This document shows positions 36,530-43,996 of a stretch of 64,000 bases of DNA, in pieces. The stretch lies in NCBI RefSeq assembly GCF_035918155.1, contig NZ_CP109327.1:2294001-2358000 (forward strand), in the 5' to 3' direction. The stretch is from Streptomyces sp. NBC_01591 (GTDB lineage: Bacteria > Actinomycetota > Actinomycetes > Streptomycetales > Streptomycetaceae). A model generated the notes under the pieces. That model saw only the letters and a list, made by a program, of their open reading frames with translations, was not told the origin of the DNA and did no database searches. The translations under genes were made by a program, and so were the position numbers. The first letter of the stretch is position 1; each line of letters begins with the position of its first letter.

Positions 36530-36548
36530 CTCCGTACTCGCGTACGGC

Positions 36549-37196
36549 CTACTCGGCCGCCTTCTTCTTCTCCTCGGCATCCTCGATCAACGCCTCGGCA
36601 AGCTGCTGCATCGACAGCCGACGATCCATCGACGTCTTCTGGATCCACCGGAACGCGGCAGGCTCGGAGAGCCCGTAATCCGTCTGCAGAATGCTCTTCG
36701 CCCGGTCCACCAGCTTCCGCGTCTCCAGCCGCTGCGCGAGATCCGCGACCTCGGTCTCCAGCGCCTTCAGCTCCGCGAACCGCGACACCGCCATCTCGAT
36801 GGCCGGCACCACGTCGCTCTTGCTGAACGGCTTCACCAGATACGCCATCGCCCCGGCGTCCCTGGCCCGCTCGACGAGATCGCGCTGCGAGAACGCAGTG
36901 AGCATCAGGACGGGCGCGATGGACTCCTCGGCGATCTTCTCCGCGGCGGAGATCCCGTCCAGGACCGGCATCTTCACATCGAGGATGACCAGGTCCGGCC
37001 GGTGCTCCCGAGCCAGCTCGACGGCCCGCTGCCCGTCCCCGGCCTCGCCGACGACCGCGTAGCCCTCTTCCTCCAGCATCTCTTTGAGGTCGAGACGGAT
37101 GAGCGCCTCGTCCTCGGCGATGACGACGCGGGTCGTCAGCGGCGGAACGTGCGACTTGTCGTCGTCGGCGGGCTGGTGCGACTCGGGGGCGGTCAC
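36549..37196 (-). CDS. ANTAR-domain response regulator (PdtaR-like)
   Basis: The 215-aa protein joins a CheY-like receiver (acidic pocket IAEDE near residues 26-30, phospho-acceptor Asp73 in VILDVKMPVLDG, conserved Lys in YLVKPFSKSD) to an ANTAR RNA-binding domain (about 145-205: RKLVDRAKSILQTDYGLSEP, then AFRWIQKTSMDRRLSM). Such proteins bind paired RNA hairpins and prevent transcription termination when phosphorylated, as shown for PdtaR and EutV. No cognate histidine kinase is adjacent. The start is GTG 37196 with GGAG upstream. The target leaders are not identifiable from this window. Confidence 0.92.
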   Translation of the reverse strand: MTAPESHQPADDDKSHVPPLTTRVVIAEDEALIRLDLKEMLEEEGYAVVGEAGDGQRAVELAREHRPDLVILDVKMPVLDGISAAEKIAEESIAPVLMLTAFSQRDLVERARDAGAMAYLVKPFSKSDVVPAIEMAVSRFAELKALETEVADLAQRLETRKLVDRAKSILQTDYGLSEPAAFRWIQKTSMDRRLSMQQLAEALIEDAEEKKKAAE

Positions 37197-37291
37197 GGGG
37201 ACTCCTCGTTCCAGGGCAGGTACTGCTGCGAAGCAGCCTACCTACCTGCCGCACACTTCTGTCACCAGGTACACTTCTGACCGGCTACCAA

Positions 37292-37378
37292 GCCGGGTTG
37301 GCGCAACTGGTTGACGCGGAGGTCTCAAACACCTCTGTCCGAAAGGACATGTGGGTTCGAATCCCATACCCGGCACCA
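37292..37378 (+). tRNA. tRNA-Leu (anticodon CAA)
   Basis: A complete class II tRNA is visible: acceptor GCCGGGT pairs with ACCCGGC, the anticodon stem-loop is GAGGT-CTCAAAC-ACCTC with anticodon CAA at 37326-37328, and a long variable arm (TGTCC-GAAA-GGACA) is present. The T arm is GTGGG-TTCGAAT-CCCAT. The 3' CCA is encoded at 37376-37378. It reads UUG leucine codons. A possible -10 element TACACT lies about 18 bp upstream. Confidence 0.97.
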
Positions 37379-37384
37379 TTTCAC

Positions 37385-37420
37385 AAAGCGGATGTTCACG
37401 TTCTCGTGAACATCCGCTTT
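37385..37420 (+). terminator. Terminator of tRNA-Leu
   Basis: A perfect 16-bp stem (AAAGCGGATGTTCACG and its complement) with loop TTCT ends in TTTT, seven bases after the tRNA CCA end. It is a classical factor-independent terminator. Confidence 0.93.
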
Positions 37421-37459
37421 TGCTGCACGCAGTAGCGCATGGTCACTCATGGTGTTCAC

Positions 37460-38245
37460 ATGAACTTTCACGGCCCCGAGTTACGACAGAAGGCACTCGC
37501 CCTCCTTCGCGGCGGTGCAAAGAACGCGGACGTGGCACGGAAGCTGAACGTTCCCGCGGGCACGATCAGCTACTGGAAGCACATGGACCGCGCCAAACGC
37601 GGTGAGTGCCCGGGAGCCCATCGTTCCTTCTGCCCCCGATGCGAAGGGGAGCTGGACCGGTCGGCGTACGCCTACCTCCTGGGCCTCTATCTCGGAGACG
37701 GGCACGTCGTCCAGAACCAAGCCATGCACACGCCCAGCCTGTCGATCGCCTGTGCAGATTCCTGGCCCGGCCTGATGGAACTGTGCGAGAGCGCCATGCG
37801 CGCCGTCTTCCCTGAGAACTCCGTATGCAGAGTCCGCAGGAAAGGGTGCCACGAAGTGAAGATGTACTCGAAGCACCTCTGGTGCCTTTTCCCCCAGCAC
37901 GGACCCGGCAGGAAGCACGAGCGCCGGATCATCCTCGCAGCCTGGCAACGGGAGATCGTGGACGCACACCCCGGGGAGTTCATCCGTGGTCTGATCCACT
38001 CCGACGGATGTCGCATCACCAACTGGACTACTCGCCTCGTCCGCGGGGAGCGAAAGCGCTACGAGTACCCACGCTATTTCTTCGCCAACAAGTCCGACGA
38101 CATCCGCAAGCTCCTCTCCGACACCCTCGACAAGGTCGGAGTCGAGTGGACGACCCTCGCGCGCGGCAGCGACCCGTTCAACATCTCCGTCGCCCGACGG
38201 GCGTCCGTCGCGCTGATGGACGCCCACGTCGGGCCGAAGTACTGA
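37460..38245 (+). CDS. HTH-LAGLIDADG endonuclease-like protein
   Basis: The 261-aa product has an N-terminal helix-turn-helix of transposase/homeodomain type (residues 6-40: ELRQKALALLRGGAKNADV, then KLNVPAGTISYWKH), a Cys pair FCPRC (58, 61), and two LAGLIDADG-like motifs: YLLGLYLGDG (72-81) and EFIRGLIHSDG (173-183). Asp80 and Asp182 sit where the catalytic carboxylates of these homing endonucleases lie. It is a free-standing gene, not inside an intein or intron. It starts 40 bp after the tRNA terminator and ends 8 bp before pyk (opposite strand). Similar proteins are widespread in Streptomyces as unnamed regulators, so loss of nuclease activity and use as a DNA-binding protein is an alternative. 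Confidence 0.75.
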   Translation: MNFHGPELRQKALALLRGGAKNADVARKLNVPAGTISYWKHMDRAKRGECPGAHRSFCPRCEGELDRSAYAYLLGLYLGDGHVVQNQAMHTPSLSIACADSWPGLMELCESAMRAVFPENSVCRVRRKGCHEVKMYSKHLWCLFPQHGPGRKHERRIILAAWQREIVDAHPGEFIRGLIHSDGCRITNWTTRLVRGERKRYEYPRYFFANKSDDIRKLLSDTLDKVGVEWTTLARGSDPFNISVARRASVALMDAHVGPKY

Positions 38246-38253
38246 CGACCGGC

Positions 38254-39687
38254 CTACTTCGGGCTGTCGTCCTCGCCGATGTGGTGCACCCGCACCAGGT
38301 TCGTCGAGCCCGGGACGCCCGGCGGGGAGCCGGCCGTGATAACCACGACGTCACCCTTCTCGCAGCGGCCGATCTTCAGCAGCTCCTCGTCGACCTGGGC
38401 GACCATCGCGTCCGTCGAGTCCACGTGCGGGCCGAGGAAGGTCTCGACGCCCCAGGTCAGGTTCAGTTGGGAGCGAGTGGCCGGGTCCGGGGTGAAGGCG
38501 AGGAGCGGGATGGGTGAGCGGTAGCGGGAGAGGCGCCTGACCGTGTCGCCGCTCTGGGTGAAGGCGACCAGGAACTTCGCGCCGAGGAAATCGCCCATCT
38601 CGGCCGCCGCGCGGGCCACCGCGCCGCCCTGGGTGCGGGGCTTGTTGCGGTCGGTCAGGGGCGGGAGGCCCTTGGTGAGGATGTCCTCCTCGGCGGCCTC
38701 GACGATGCGGGACATCGTGCGGACCGTCTCGACGGGGTACTTGCCCACGCTGGTCTCGCCGGAGAGCATCACCGCGTCCGTGCCGTCGATGACGGCGTTG
38801 GCGACGTCGGAGGCCTCGGCACGCGTGGGGCGGGAGTTGTCGATCATCGAGTCGAGCATCTGCGTGGCGACGATGACCGGCTTGGCGTTGCGCTTGGCGA
38901 GTTTGATCGCGCGCTTCTGGACGATCGGGACCTGCTCCAGCGGCATTTCGACGCCGAGGTCGCCGCGGGCGACCATGATGCCGTCGAAGGCGGCGACGAT
39001 TCCGTCGATGTTCTCGACGGCCTGGGGCTTCTCCACCTTGGCGATGACGGGGAGGCGGCGGCCTTCCTCGTCCATGATGCGGTGGACGTCCTCGATGTCG
39101 CGTCCGCTGCGTACGAAGGAGAGGGCGATGATGTCGGCGCCGGTGCGCAGGGCCCAGCGGAGGTCTTCGATGTCCTTCTCGGAGAGTGCGGGAACGGAGA
39201 CGGCGACGCCGGGGAGGTTGAGGCCCTTGTGGTCGGAGACCATGCCGCCTTCGATGACGGTGGTGTGGACGCGGGGGCCGTCGACTTCGGTGACTTCGAG
39301 GGTGACGCGGCCGTCGTCGACGAGGATGCGTTCGCCGGGGGTTACGTCGCCGGCGAGGCCGTCGTAGGTGGTGCCGCAGGTGTGGCGGTCGCCTTCGACG
39401 GTTTCGACGGTGATGGTGAAGGTGTCGCCGCGTTCAAGGAGTACAGGGCCTTCGTGGAAGCGTCCGAGGCGGATCTTCGGGCCTTGAAGGTCGGCGAGGA
39501 TGCCGACGCTGCGTCCGTTCTCGTCGGAGGCCTTGCGTACGCGGTGGTATCGCTCTTCGTGTTCGGCGTAGGTGCCGTGGCTGAGGTTGAGGCGGGCGAT
39601 GTCCATTCCCGCCCCGACCAATGCCGTGATCTGGTCGTATGTGTCGACGGCGGGGCCCAGGGTACAAACGATTTTTGCTCGGCGCAT
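38254..39687 (-). CDS. pyk: Pyruvate kinase
   Basis: The 477-aa product begins RRAKIVCTLGPAVDTYDQI and contains the active-site block KVEKPQAVENIDGIVAAFDG, MVARGDLGVEMPLEQVP and the ATQMLDSMIDNSRPTRAEAS segment. It converts phosphoenolpyruvate and ADP to pyruvate and ATP, the last step of glycolysis. Length is normal. The ATG lacks a strong ribosome site. The gene follows the ANTAR/tRNA region as in other Streptomyces. Confidence 0.97.
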   Translation of the reverse strand: MRRAKIVCTLGPAVDTYDQITALVGAGMDIARLNLSHGTYAEHEERYHRVRKASDENGRSVGILADLQGPKIRLGRFHEGPVLLERGDTFTITVETVEGDRHTCGTTYDGLAGDVTPGERILVDDGRVTLEVTEVDGPRVHTTVIEGGMVSDHKGLNLPGVAVSVPALSEKDIEDLRWALRTGADIIALSFVRSGRDIEDVHRIMDEEGRRLPVIAKVEKPQAVENIDGIVAAFDGIMVARGDLGVEMPLEQVPIVQKRAIKLAKRNAKPVIVATQMLDSMIDNSRPTRAEASDVANAVIDGTDAVMLSGETSVGKYPVETVRTMSRIVEAAEEDILTKGLPPLTDRNKPRTQGGAVARAAAEMGDFLGAKFLVAFTQSGDTVRRLSRYRSPIPLLAFTPDPATRSQLNLTWGVETFLGPHVDSTDAMVAQVDEELLKIGRCEKGDVVVITAGSPPGVPGSTNLVRVHHIGEDDSPK

Positions 39688-39813
39688 GGTTCGACCCTAA
39701 ACCTTACCTACGGGTAGTTATTTGGCCTGCTGTGACTGCTCAACGACCTTTGGGTGAAGGGTTTTTGACAAGTGTTGAATTGTGCGGCGGGGTGCTCGGA
39801 TGAGCATTCCTTT

Positions 39814-40512
39814 TCACAGTTTTGGCGGCGACATGATGAAGCGGGCGTTGACCTGGGCGTAGACGGTCTGGCGTTGTGGTTCGAGGTCGAGGGCGGGGGC
39901 GGGTTCGGGTGCTGCTCCGCCGAAGGCGGCGCGGCCGCGCATGGCGCCGGGTGCGGGGAGGGCGGCCGGGGCGGCGTTCTCCGCGCCGAGGTCGGCGAGT
40001 TCGACGAGGGCGGTGAGCTGGGCGCCGAGGGCGTCGGCGTATTCGCGGGCGCGTTGGACGGCTTCGTGGACGGCTTGGCGGCGGGCGGTTCCGTGGGCGG
40101 GTGAGTCGGGGCGCAGGCCCCACCAGGGGCCGTTGACGCGGGTCATTTCGAGGTCGGCGATTCGGGTGGTCAGTTCGCCCAGTGCGGTGAAGTCGTTGAG
40201 GACTGCGGTGATGTGGACGCGGCCGTGGTAGGCGTGGATTTGTTCGTTGCGGCCTTTCTGGGTGAGTTCGGGCGTGATGGAGAATGCGCCGGTTTCGAGT
40301 TTTTCTATGGCTTGTCCGTAGGAGCGTGCGAGTTCGAGGACTTGGTTGTTGCGGCGGGTGAGGTCTTCGAGGGCGTTGCGGCGGTCCTTGCCGCGGGTGG
40401 TGACGGTGATGCCGATGCGGGCGATCTCGGGGTCGACTTCGAGGCGGGCTTCGCCTCGGACGGCGACGCGGGGATATTCGGGGGTGCCGTAGGACGGTGG
40501 GGTGTTGGTCAT
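39814..40512 (-). CDS. SIMPL (DUF541) domain protein
   Basis: The 232-aa product matches the SIMPL/DUF541 pattern: VAVRGEARLEVDPEIARIGI at the start, a central RNNQVLELARSYGQAIEK and the HGTARRQAVHEAVQRAREYA helix before a final beta segment (RQTVYAQVNARFIM). Unlike many members it has no signal peptide, so a cytoplasmic location is likely. Function is poorly defined across the family. It lies 126 bp upstream of pyk on the same strand. Confidence 0.85.
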   Translation of the reverse strand: MTNTPPSYGTPEYPRVAVRGEARLEVDPEIARIGITVTTRGKDRRNALEDLTRRNNQVLELARSYGQAIEKLETGAFSITPELTQKGRNEQIHAYHGRVHITAVLNDFTALGELTTRIADLEMTRVNGPWWGLRPDSPAHGTARRQAVHEAVQRAREYADALGAQLTALVELADLGAENAAPAALPAPGAMRGRAAFGGAAPEPAPALDLEPQRQTVYAQVNARFIMSPPKL

Positions 40513-40696
40513 GGGTCCACTGTCGCATCCGGGTCTGACAGCGGGTGATCATCAGATCGAAACCCGCAGGGGGTGTTGCCGGGTGTGGCTCCTGGGTCAT
40601 TATCTACGCGCGTTGTGTGCGGTGGGTGTCCGGTTTGTTCGAGGCCCCGGCCGTGCGAGAACCGAGCTGCGTGAGAACTGAGATGTGGGAGACGAA

Positions 40697-42508
40697 ATGC
40701 CGCTGAACCGTAGGACGTTCCTGGGCACATCGGCGGCCGCCGGTGCGGGTGTGGCGATCGCGGGGGGTTCCGCGGTGCCTGCCGCGGCTCATGGTCATGG
40801 CCATGGGCACGGTCATGGGCGTCCGCCGAAGCGGTACTCGTTCACGGTGATGGGCACCACCGATCTGCATGGGAATGTCTTCAACTGGGACTACTTCACC
40901 GACAAGGAGTTCGACGACAAGGCGCACAACGATGTCGGCTTGGCGAAGATCTCCACGTTGGTGGATCAGGTGCGCCGGGAGAAGGGTCGTCGTAACACGT
41001 TGATGATCGATGCGGGCGACACGATCCAGGGCACCCAGTTGTCGTACTACTACGCCAAGATCGATCCGATCACGGCGAAGCGTGGTCCGGTGCATCCGAT
41101 GGCTCAGGCGATGAATGCGATCGGGTACGACGCGGCGGCGTTGGGCAACCATGAGTTCAACTACGGCATTCCGGTGCTGCGGAAGTTCGAGGAGCAGTGT
41201 GATTTCCCGCTGCTGGGTGCGAACGCGCTGGATGCGAAGACGTTGCGGCCGGCGTTCGCCCCGTATGTGATCAAGCGGCTGCGTACGCCGCACGGTCGGG
41301 ATGTGAAAGTCGCGATTCTGGGGCTGACCAATCCGGGTATCGCGATCTGGGACAAGGCGAATGTCGGTGGGAAGATGGTGTTCCCGGGGCTGGAGGAGCA
41401 GGCGGCGAAGTTCGTGCCGCGGCTTCGTTCGATGGGTGCGGATGTGGTGATCGTTTCGGCGCACTCGGGCAGCAGTGGTACGTCGTCGTACGGTGATCAG
41501 ATTCCGTACGTCGAGAATGCGGCGGGTCTGGTGGCCGAGCAGGTGCCGGGGATCGACGCGATTCTGGTCGGGCACGCGCACCAGGAGATCCCCGAGTATT
41601 TCGTGGAGAACAAGCAGACCGGCAAGAAGGTGGTGCTCTCGGAGCCGTTGAAGTGGGGGCAGCGGCTGACGCTGTTCGACTTCGATCTGGTGTGGGAGAA
41701 GGGTCGCTGGGTGGTGGAGAAGGCGGGTTCGCAGGTGCTGAACTCCAACACCGTGGCGGAGGACCCGAAGATCACGAGGCTGTTGGCGGACGAGCACAAG
41801 AAGGTTGTGGCGTACGTCAATCAGGTCATCGGTACGTCGACGGCGGCGATGACGACGGCGGAGGCGGCTTGGAAGGACGAGCCGATCATTGATCTGATCA
41901 ATGTGGTCCAGGCGGAGACGGTGAAGGCGGCGCTGGCGGGTGGCGCGTATGCGGCGCTTCCGGTGCTGTCTCAGGCGTCGTGTTTCTCGCGTACGGCGCA
42001 GATTCCGGCCGGGAATGTGACGATCAAGGATGCGGCGGGTCTGTATCCGTTCGAGAACACGCTTGAGGCGCGGTTGCTGACCGGTGCGCAGCTGAAGGAT
42101 TACTTGGAGTTCTCGGCGCGGTATTACGTACAGACGGCGGCGGGTGCGCCGGTGGATACGGCGAAGTTGACGAACGCGGACAATACTCCGGATTACAATT
42201 ATGACGCGGTTTCGGGTCTGACGTATGAGATCGATATCGCGAAGCCGAATGGTTCGCGGATCGTGAATCTTTCGTTCGAGGGGAAGCCGATCGATCCGGC
42301 GGCGGAGTTCGTGCTGGCGGTGAATAATTACCGGGCCAGTGGTGGTGGGAACTTCCCGCATGTGGCGGGTGCCAAGCAGTTGTGGGCGAATTCGGAGGAG
42401 ATCCGTAACACGATCATTTCCTGGGTGCAGGCGAAGGGTTCGGTGGACGGTGCGCAGTTCGCTTCGGTGGACTGGCGTCTGACGCGTGAGGGTGCGCCGG
42501 TGTTCTAG
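40697..42508 (+). CDS. Tat-exported 5'-nucleotidase / metallophosphoesterase
   Basis: The 603-aa product starts with a twin-arginine signal (PLNRRTFLGTSAAAGAG) and a His/Gly-rich stretch after cleavage. Metallophosphatase motifs follow: TTDLHGNVF (metal-binding Asp/His), MIDAGDT, ALGNHEFNYG and GHAHQE. The C-terminal half is the 5'-nucleotidase substrate domain (AGGAYAALPVLSQASCF). It should release phosphate from extracellular nucleotides or 2',3'-cyclic nucleotides. ATG 40697 is preceded by GGGAG and starts the Tat signal; GTG 40685 is an alternative. The His-rich segment may pre-load metal. Confidence 0.92.
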   Translation: MPLNRRTFLGTSAAAGAGVAIAGGSAVPAAAHGHGHGHGHGRPPKRYSFTVMGTTDLHGNVFNWDYFTDKEFDDKAHNDVGLAKISTLVDQVRREKGRRNTLMIDAGDTIQGTQLSYYYAKIDPITAKRGPVHPMAQAMNAIGYDAAALGNHEFNYGIPVLRKFEEQCDFPLLGANALDAKTLRPAFAPYVIKRLRTPHGRDVKVAILGLTNPGIAIWDKANVGGKMVFPGLEEQAAKFVPRLRSMGADVVIVSAHSGSSGTSSYGDQIPYVENAAGLVAEQVPGIDAILVGHAHQEIPEYFVENKQTGKKVVLSEPLKWGQRLTLFDFDLVWEKGRWVVEKAGSQVLNSNTVAEDPKITRLLADEHKKVVAYVNQVIGTSTAAMTTAEAAWKDEPIIDLINVVQAETVKAALAGGAYAALPVLSQASCFSRTAQIPAGNVTIKDAAGLYPFENTLEARLLTGAQLKDYLEFSARYYVQTAAGAPVDTAKLTNADNTPDYNYDAVSGLTYEIDIAKPNGSRIVNLSFEGKPIDPAAEFVLAVNNYRASGGGNFPHVAGAKQLWANSEEIRNTIISWVQAKGSVDGAQFASVDWRLTREGAPVF

Positions 42509-42523
42509 CCGGTTGTTCTGGTG

Positions 42524-42559
42524 GGCGGCCGTCTTCTCCTTCGGGAGGGGGCGGCCGCC
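42524..42559. terminator. Bidirectional terminator with a TTCG tetraloop
   Basis: GGCGGCCG and CGGCCGCC form an 8-bp base, with an inner CTCC-TTCG-GGAG stem. The UUCG tetraloop is extra stable. It separates the nucleotidase gene from the convergent hydroxylase gene. Confidence 0.85.
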
Positions 42560-42577
42560 TTCTGTGTGTGGTGGGTG

Positions 42578-43996
42578 TCAGTGGTTCCGGGCGAGGGGGA
42601 TGAGGTCGGGGCCCTGGGTGGGGACGCGGGGGTTGTGGGGGGTGAGGCCGAAGGTGGTGAAGGCGGTGCGTTCGGGGAGGGGGTAGGGGTTGGTGCCGGT
42701 GAGGTCGTTGAGGATGGTGGCGCTGCGCCAGGCTGCGAGTCCGAGGTCGGGGGCGCCGACGCCGTGGGTGTGGCGTTCGGCGTTCTGTACGTAGACGTTG
42801 CCGGTGACGGTGGGGTCGAGGACGAGGCGGAATCGGTCGTCGATGTGGGGGCGTTCGGAGGCGTCGCGGCGCATGTAGGGGTCGAGGCCGGTGAGGATGC
42901 GGTCGAGGGAGCGTTCGCGGTAGCCGGTGGCGAGGACGACGGCGTCGGTGGTGAGGCGGGAGCGGGTGTTCTGTTGGGTGTGTTCGAGGTGGAGTTCGAT
43001 GCGGGTGTTGGCGACGCGTCCTGCGGTGCGTACGGAGACGCCGGGGGTGAGGGTTGTGTCGGGCCAGCCGCCGTGGAGGGTGCGGCGGTAGAGCTCGTCG
43101 TGGATGGCGGCGATGGTGTCGGCGTCGATGCCTTTGTGGAGTTGCCATTGGTGGGGGACGAGTTCGTCGCGTACGGCTTCGGGGAGGGCGTGGAAGTAGC
43201 GGCTGTAGTCGGGGGTGAAGTGTTCGAGGCCGAGTTTTGAGTACTCCATGGGTGCGAAGGCTTGGGTGCGGGCGAGCCAGTGGAGGTTTTCGTGGCCTTG
43301 GGGGCGGGCGCGGAGGAGGTCGAGGAAGATCTCGGCGCCGGATTGTCCGGAGCCGATGACGGTGATGTGGGGGGCGTCGAGGAGTTCCTGCCGGTGGTGG
43401 AGGTAGTCGGCGGAGTGGATGACGGGGACGTTCTCGGCTTCGGTGAGGGGTTTGAAGAACTCGGGGATGTGGGGCTCGGTGCCGATGCCGAGGGCGATGT
43501 GGCGGGTGTGGGCGCGGCCGAGTGCTTCGGCTTCGCCTTCGCTGTCGAGTTGGGTGAAGTCGATTTCGAAGAGCTTGCGTTGGTTGTTCCAGCGGACGGC
43601 GTCGACCTGGTGGCTGAAGTGGAGGCCGGGGAGTTGGTCGGTGACCCAGCGGCAGTAGGCGTCGTATTCGGCGCGTTGGATGTGGAAGCGTTCGGCGAAG
43701 TAGAAGGGGAAGAGCCGGTCGCGGCTGCGTAGGTAGTTGAGGAAGGTCCAGGGGCTGGCGGGGTCGGCGAGGGTGACGAGGTCGGCGAGGAAGGGGACTT
43801 GGAGGCTGGCTCCGTCGATGAGGAGGCCGGGGTGCCAGTGGAAGGCGGGGCGCTGTTCGTAGAAGGCGGCGTTGAGGGGGTGGGGGTTGGCGGGGATGCC
43901 GTGGGCGAGGGCGGCGAGGGAGAGGTTGAAGGGGCCGATGCCGATGCCGATGAGGTCGTGTGGCTGGTCGGTGTGGGGGGTGGGGAGGTCGGTCAT
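42578..43996 (-). CDS. Lysine/ornithine/diamine N-hydroxylase (IucD/DesB-type FAD enzyme)
   Basis: The 472-aa product is a flavin N-hydroxylating monooxygenase: FAD site IGIGIGPFNLSLAALAHG near the start, NADPH site HITVIGSGQSGAEIFLDLL, and ATGYRERSLDRIL near residue 350. It would hydroxylate the terminal amine of lysine, ornithine or a diamine such as cadaverine, a step in hydroxamate siderophore synthesis. Its ATG overlaps the stop of the decarboxylase gene by four bases (ATGA), so the two are co-translated. No acyltransferase or siderophore synthetase gene follows; the next gene is convergent. Confidence 0.88.
   Translation of the reverse strand: MTDLPTPHTDQPHDLIGIGIGPFNLSLAALAHGIPANPHPLNAAFYEQRPAFHWHPGLLIDGASLQVPFLADLVTLADPASPWTFLNYLRSRDRLFPFYFAERFHIQRAEYDAYCRWVTDQLPGLHFSHQVDAVRWNNQRKLFEIDFTQLDSEGEAEALGRAHTRHIALGIGTEPHIPEFFKPLTEAENVPVIHSADYLHHRQELLDAPHITVIGSGQSGAEIFLDLLRARPQGHENLHWLARTQAFAPMEYSKLGLEHFTPDYSRYFHALPEAVRDELVPHQWQLHKGIDADTIAAIHDELYRRTLHGGWPDTTLTPGVSVRTAGRVANTRIELHLEHTQQNTRSRLTTDAVVLATGYRERSLDRILTGLDPYMRRDASERPHIDDRFRLVLDPTVTGNVYVQNAERHTHGVGAPDLGLAAWRSATILNDLTGTNPYPLPERTAFTTFGLTPHNPRVPTQGPDLIPLARNH

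Noticed and set aside
37292..38245. Integrated element at tRNA-Leu
   Set aside because: No integrase, no repeated tRNA 3' end and no plasmid or phage genes follow; the next gene is pyk.
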